Position numbers and translations under genes: made by a program. From Epiperipatus broadwayi (Eukaryota > Onychophora > Udeonychophora > Euonychophora > Peripatidae): 64,000 nucleotides of DNA. The DNA lies in assembly GCA_028023455.1 (NCBI GenBank), contig JAQFVV010006427.1, forward strand, positions 1,492,001 through 1,556,000. The letters run 5' to 3'. Shown piece after piece: positions 59,547 to 64,000 of the stretch; within the stretch, counting starts at the first letter, position 1, and the number at the start of each line of letters is the position of its first letter. Below the pieces are notes generated by a model. The model was not told where the DNA came from, did no database searches, and worked only from the letters and a program-made list of their open reading frames with translations.

Positions 59547-62092
59547 TGTAACGGTCAGAAAATGTGTGACTCGTAAACATAGTGCAGAATTCGACCACCA
59601 TACAGAACAGCAGCACCATCGAGTAGCGAAGCCACCCATGGTACTGAGTTCGAACATAGTTTATCGGTTCCACAATACAATCCATGAAACAACGCATCTG
59701 ATGCGACATTAGTAAATATTTCCTTAGGCACAGTGGTCAGGGATATGCAAGAGACTCATGATTTTATTCTTGAGTTAGCCAATAATCAAACTAATACTAA
59801 TTAAACATTCATATTTACATAATCGAGGAAATATATAGAATGGGTATCGAATAAATGAAATGTAATGCAGACATATAGTTTAAAATTATTTATTAACACA
59901 TTTTAAGAAGACAATCATTTACTAATAATATTTTGTGGATTTAAAGCTTCAGTAGCGGGATTTGCGACATGATTATATTTTAAAGAATACATTTATTTAT
60001 TTCGACATTATTTTATATTGAGGATTTCAGTAGCGGTATTTCCGATACTGAAATGTTTACAAAAGGAATTCACTTATTTGAAGGCGTAATCTAGCTACCT
60101 AAAATTCTCGAGTAAGTATTTCTAATGCATGCCTGGAGGGATTTATACCTTTGCAATGCAGGAGTCTAAAGTATGGGTTATAAGAGTAATGGCAGACATA
60201 TATTTATTTAATTAAAATATTTATTTATAACTAAGGGCAAACATTTATTTGAGAGTGATTTATGAAGATAATGCAGAGGCGGAGTGATATATAGAATAAT
60301 AAAACTAAGTAAAGGAACACATGGTATGCTTTAGAAAGGTGATATGGAATGGCAGTATATCGAAACTGCAATGCCATGAATGAGTTTATAAGGATGTCAG
60401 GCTGGTCTCTGCCATCGGCCTGACAAAGTAAGGTGTCACATAAGCATAACCAGGGACAAGTGGTCCGTATCGCAGTTTGCCAGCTGGCTGCATGACATTG
60501 TCAAATCCCACGGGAGCACCCATTATGCCCGCTTGTGTAGGACGACTGGGGTTAAGTTCAACCCTGAAGAATCCAGAAATCGCATCTCTAAAACGTAACA
60601 CATGTATAATGTACAAACGATTAGGATGAGATTTAAATAGATTTCTAATTCGGCCCTACATTATCAACATTTACTAAAGAACGTTGGTGACTCTCAAAGA
60701 AATGTAATTTTCTGGAATTATTCATGATGATTTAATAAATACAAAACAGATATGAATTGGGAATTATTGTAACTAATATGTCAGCCATTTGCGAAGTAGT
60801 AGACCCCTGCATTACAATAAATAATGCCATCGAATGCGTGTCGATTTATATGGAAGTTAAGTTATTTAGGAAAATACATATTAATGAAAATGTGACACAC
60901 ATTCACTGTTTCAAACGATCATAGATTTAAACTTTGAAAATAGAGATAATTGTGAGCATGCAATAATTAGATAATAAATATAGATAAAATGTAGATTTTA
61001 AAAATACGCACCCAAGATAGAATGAGGTAAGCTAGATTAGTAAAGAAATTTACACATTAAATTAATTATTCAATTTTAGTTATACAAATGGTAGTTTTAC
61101 ATTTTATAATTTAGATAAGTAGTATGAAGAAGAGCTATAGCATATTATTAGAGTACTCTAGAGTTTGAACACAGACAGGTACCTGTTTTATAAGAAGTTT
61201 TCTGATTCCATTAATTTAGCAGCAAAAAGTTCATGAGTGGCAAGTCTTTCAGGTATTTAGATATTCATTTAATTTCATGGCAGCAGCAGCTTTCTCATTC
61301 ATTTCAGGCAGCAGATCTTCATGGTGAACTTATGATGGGCAATGAAAGTTTGGCATCCGATAGGCCATCTCCCGATGGAGAATAATCTAGGTGCTTTACT
61401 CGGTCATACCTTGGCAGGAACAAATTATTTTATTATTTTTGGAGACTCTCAGTGATCGAGAGCAAAGCTAAAGTTTAAGTGAATGTCTCCAGCAAGTCTA
61501 ACATGGCCTCTTTTCTTATCTTGATCTCTCACATTTTTGTTAAGATATTTTAGGTTCTACTTAATCTGCCCTGAGGATAATCAATGCATTTTGTTGGTTT
61601 TTAATTAAAGACAGCTGCCGTTCTATTGTTTACATTTTACATTTACTAATTATACTTTGGGGAATTTTTCTTTAATTAATCTATTATCTATCACTGACCA
61701 ATGTTTTTAAATTCAAAGACAAAAAGGGAACATAAGATTATTTTAACTTTTAATTAAATATTACATCAGATTTTTTAAGATTATTATTAAACGAAATTTA
61801 AACAAAGCAATAAATACGAACTTTATAATCCAAAATAAATGATTAAAATTATACAAAATTATATAACTAAAAGAAATCTAAATTATACTATTTTATCCCT
61901 ATTTATTGCCTTTAATTTGAGATCGAAATGTGTGCATGTTTATGCTGAATTCTACATATATTTATACATTTTAATATTGCTACACACACAATTCGATACC
62001 AAAAAGTTTAAATTTGGGCGGGATAGACCGGTCAGTGAGAGACGACAGAAAAAGGTGAAACTTAAGATTCGAATACGAATCTTACTGTTTCA
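59547..62092 (-). mobile_element. 2.5 kb TG...CA insertion in the gypsy integrase, possible solo LTR
   Basis: Plus-strand ends are TGTAACGGTCAG and TACTGTTTCA, and both flanks are ATAA (59543-59546 and 62093-62096). That is the 4-bp target duplication expected for LTR elements. The gypsy coding match stops at one boundary and resumes at the other. The block has no pol. It includes two copies of TTCAGTAGCGGNATTT (59948 and 60029) and an exon-like ORF at 60386-60587. TSD, TG...CA and absence of internal pol argue for a solo LTR, but the length is large. Confidence 0.65.
60386..60587 (-). other. Exon-like, relatively GC-rich ORF inside the insertion
   Basis: On the minus strand a TTACGTTTTAG acceptor-like site at 60588-60598 precedes an open frame to a TAA at 60386-60388. 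Its translation includes F-F-R-V-E-L-N-P-S-R-P-T-Q-A-G and G-K-L-R-Y-G-P-L-V-P-G-Y-A-Y-V, with balanced codons unlike the AT-rich surroundings. I do not recognise the protein. It could be a last exon captured with a transposon or part of a host gene read through this locus. Confidence 0.35.
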
Positions 62093-62481
62093 ATAATACT
62101 GTGAAGATCTGGGCATAGCCAGTAAAATTGGTGCTTCATGGCTTCCTTGGTTTTCTGTGGCCCATACTGTCCCAAAGTTTTGCGGATGTTTTTGATCACT
62201 TGATCCCTGAGCCTGCTTGGCATTATGATTTTACATGGGTTCTCCAGCCTTTTGTTTTACATTGCAGGATCTTATCTTTTAACTGGAATTGGGAGTATTT
62301 CTGTGTACTTTTTTAGTGGTATCCATTAGGTGATTGTTTCCAAGTTAGAAATAATGTCAGCATATTGAACATCTTGCCAATATCATAGATTTACCAAATC
62401 AGTTTCCATAGAGATCTTTGTCATTATGGTGATGATTCTGAGAGTCTGGTCATGAGGATTTTGGAAGCTTGAGGGTACTGG
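62093..62481 (-). pseudogene. Gypsy integrase N-terminal zinc-finger region
   Basis: On the minus strand, 62100-62280 reads L-K-D-K-I-L-Q-C, then G-H-R-K-P-R-K-P-x-x-T-N-F-T-G-Y-A-Q-I-F (family H-x-G-x-x-K-T-x-x-x-L-x-x-x-F-x-W-P). This is the region around the HH half of the integrase HHCC finger. The CC half lies 2.5 kb away beyond the insertion. Confidence 0.6.
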
Positions 62482-62805
62482 TTAGATATCTACCACAATG
62501 TTCTCACATCCCAGGTAATACACTACCTTGTATTGGAATTTCTGAAGGGCCAAGCTCCACCTGATCAATTGATCATTAGTGAGGAAACTTTTATTCAGGA
62601 AGTCCAAATATTTATGATCCATTACAATGACTGTGTCAGACCCTATGAGAAATTTTTGGAATTTTTGGTAAGCCCAAATGATTGCTAGGGTCTCTTGTTT
62701 CATGGTGGTATAATGTACTTCCAGTCCCTTTAAAGAGCAGCTACAAAAATAAAGTACCTGATGTTTCTTCCTCATTTCTCTAAAATAACATGGTTCCCAA
62801 CACAT
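62482..62805 (-). pseudogene. Gypsy RNase H domain
   Basis: Reads S-C-S-L-K-G-L-E-V-H-Y-T-T-M-K-Q-E, then L-A-I-I-W-A-Y-Q-K-F-Q-K-F-L-I-G, V-I-V-M-D-H-K-Y-L-D-F-L and R-W-S-L-A-L-Q-K-F-Q-Y-K-V-V-Y. These match the gypsy RNase H order (Y-S-T-x-E-x-E-x-L-A-I-I-W-A, then T-D-H-K-x-L-x-F-L, then R-W-x-L-x-L-Q-x-F). The catalytic E and D positions remain recognisable (the second Asp in M-D-H-K). The 107-codon frame is open. Confidence 0.85.
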
Positions 62806-63801
62806 GCTTACTATTTATCAGTTTGGATGTAAAATATCTGAATAAAGTCAAAGTGATGCAACATGACAGCCTGAAGTAAGTTTCTTTTTTTGTTCTCAAA
62901 ATCTTGGTCTTGCACCTCAATCCATTTCCATTTATATCCTTCTTTAGTAACTTTATCAACTTCCCTGTCTCATGAGCAAAATTTGGGTAGAACCTATGAT
63001 AAAAGTTATAAAACCTCAGGAAAGATCGGACTTGTTTCTAAGTGTTTGGTTTGGGAAAGTGCTCAATGGCCTCTCTTTAACTGCAAACCAGATTTTTTTA
63101 AGTTAACCATTATGATTTCTCAGGCACATTCATAGAAGAATTGTTCAAGGCACGTCAGATGTTAGGTGACAATTTTTGATGCAATTACTATGTCATCTAC
63201 ATATCATACTATATTTTTCTATATCTCTTTTGATAGGACTTGTTTCAAACAACACATCAACTGTTCCCCACTATTAATGAGTCCAAAAGAGACTCATTTG
63301 AAGACATTCATATGTCCTTCATATTGAAATGTGGTGTACTTTTAGTCATGAGGGCCTAGGGCCATCTGCCAATAACTGGCAGTAAGGTCTAAGGTGGGAA
63401 AGATGGTCTGTCTGCCAACTGGATAAATACTTCCTGTATTAGAGGTAGTGGTAGAATCTCTTTCAGGAATGGTCATATAGTTTAATTTATGAGCATCCAA
63501 ACATAGCCACAAATATCCATTTTTTTCTTTACCCTGCCAATGGAGATGAGCTCTGCTCAATAATGTCCCAGTCAATCATTTGTTGAATTTGTTATTCCAT
63601 TTCATCCTGGTATTGGAACAGGATGTGATATATTTTGGATTGGGTGTGTGATTCCCCCCTTACTTGAATTCTATGAGTGTAGTGCCTGATTTTTCTGGGA
63701 GATGGTGAGAACACATGTGTGTAATTTTCTAACATTCTCTGGATACTCCTTCTGTCATTGGACTTTGTAATGGATGAGTCATGGACCTTTTCTGCAATCA
63801 A
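62806..63801 (-). pseudogene. Gypsy reverse transcriptase
   Basis: 63592-63801 gives the segment before the fingers (N-Y-T-H-V-F-S, then T-H-R-I-Q-V). 63342-63575 gives W-L-C-L-D-A-H-K-L-N and F-P-T-L-D-L-T-A-S-Y-W-Q-M-A-L (motif A, catalytic Asp in T-L-D-L). About 63180-63215 reads Y-V-D-D-I-V-I-A-S (motif C, Y-V-D-D intact). Stops and frameshifts separate the pieces, including one within the H-x-Q-G-K-E-K-N-G stretch. Confidence 0.85.
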
Positions 63802-63869
63802 TGCTGAATCAACAGGCTGGATTAAACAGCTTCAATTCTCAGATATGGCTTGGTGGGATAATTTAAAAT

Positions 63870-64000
63870 ATGCTGATTCATTACCAAAAAAGCATTTTTT
63901 CTGGAATAATTAATAATTCCATGATTATAGGTTAGGAAATCAAAACCCAAGACCACTTCGTAGATCAGTCTGGACACAATTAAAAACATGTGGTCCATCA
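63870..64000 (-). pseudogene. Gypsy protease C-terminal end
   Basis: E-V-V-L-G-F-D-F-L-T-Y-N-H-G-I-I-N-Y-S (about 63900-63960) matches the retropepsin end motif I-L-G-x-D-F-L followed by V-I-D/N. The active-site D-S/T-G lies beyond the window. Confidence 0.55.

Larger units (their letters stand above)
58696..64000 (-). mobile_element. Ty3/gypsy retrotransposon pol, interrupted, running off the window
   Basis: From right to left on the minus strand: end of protease, RT, RNase H, integrase N-terminal part, then a 2.5 kb foreign insertion, integrase core and integrase C-terminus. This domain order (PR-RT-RH-IN) defines Ty3/gypsy as opposed to Ty1/copia. Many stops and frameshifts show it is dead. 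Gag and the 5' LTR would lie beyond 64000. Confidence 0.85.

Noticed and set aside
1-64000. CRISPR arrays, bacterial operons, rRNA genes, intact tRNA genes
   Set aside because: No regularly spaced short direct repeats with unique spacers, no rRNA-like conserved words and no intact cloverleaf were found. The content is eukaryotic transposon DNA.

Overview
The window reads as AT-rich, repeat-dominated intergenic DNA from a eukaryote, most likely an invertebrate animal. It has no bacterial-type operons, no ribosome-binding-site spacing and no long uninterrupted host genes. It carries remnants of nearly every animal transposon class: Penelope-like elements (PLEs) with GIY-YIG endonuclease, a Ty3/gypsy pol, non-LTR retrotransposons, hAT and Tigger-type DNA transposons, tRNA-derived SINEs and several palindromic foldback families. 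The species cannot be named from the sequence alone.

Layout. 1-15 kb: unannotatable AT-rich DNA with a foldback repeat (2361-2935), a Tigger-like end (about 4190), a 2.28 kb TGTAACG...CGTTACA element (4554-6832) that itself contains a tRNA-like SINE, and two LINE fragments (6940-7420, 8470-8830). 15-18.5 kb: a large palindrome formed by two 5'-truncated PLE copies joined head to head. 19.9-21.3 kb: a decayed RTE-like LINE interrupted by a SINE. 21.8-24.0 kb: a decayed hAT transposon with recognisable ends. 26-36 kb: palindromes, two orphan PLE endonuclease fragments, a Tigger transposase tail, a hAT terminus and a satellite-like array with a period near 145 bp. 40.4-43.7 kb: a non-LTR element with a zinc-knuckle ORF1 whose ORF2 is deleted after the endonuclease, bounded on both sides by AAT repeats. 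44-49.5 kb: more foldbacks, a SINE, a 219 bp near-perfect hairpin, and a 1.3 kb palindrome whose left arm is interrupted by another TGTAAC element holding a 500-N assembly gap. 49.7-51.9 kb: a nearly complete but decayed second PLE. 58.7-64 kb: a minus-strand gypsy pol (protease end, RT, RNase H, integrase) split inside the integrase zinc finger by a 2.5 kb TG...CA element with a matching 4-bp target duplication.

The genes do not form a pathway. The useful story is a stratified record of nested insertions. The two PLE arms differ largely by CpG transitions, including an Arg codon in one arm that is a TGA stop in the other, which suggests cytosine methylation in this genome. Possible host exons are few and weak: 53715-53831, 47396-47574, and an exon-like, relatively GC-rich ORF at 60386-60587 on the minus strand inside the 2.5 kb insertion.
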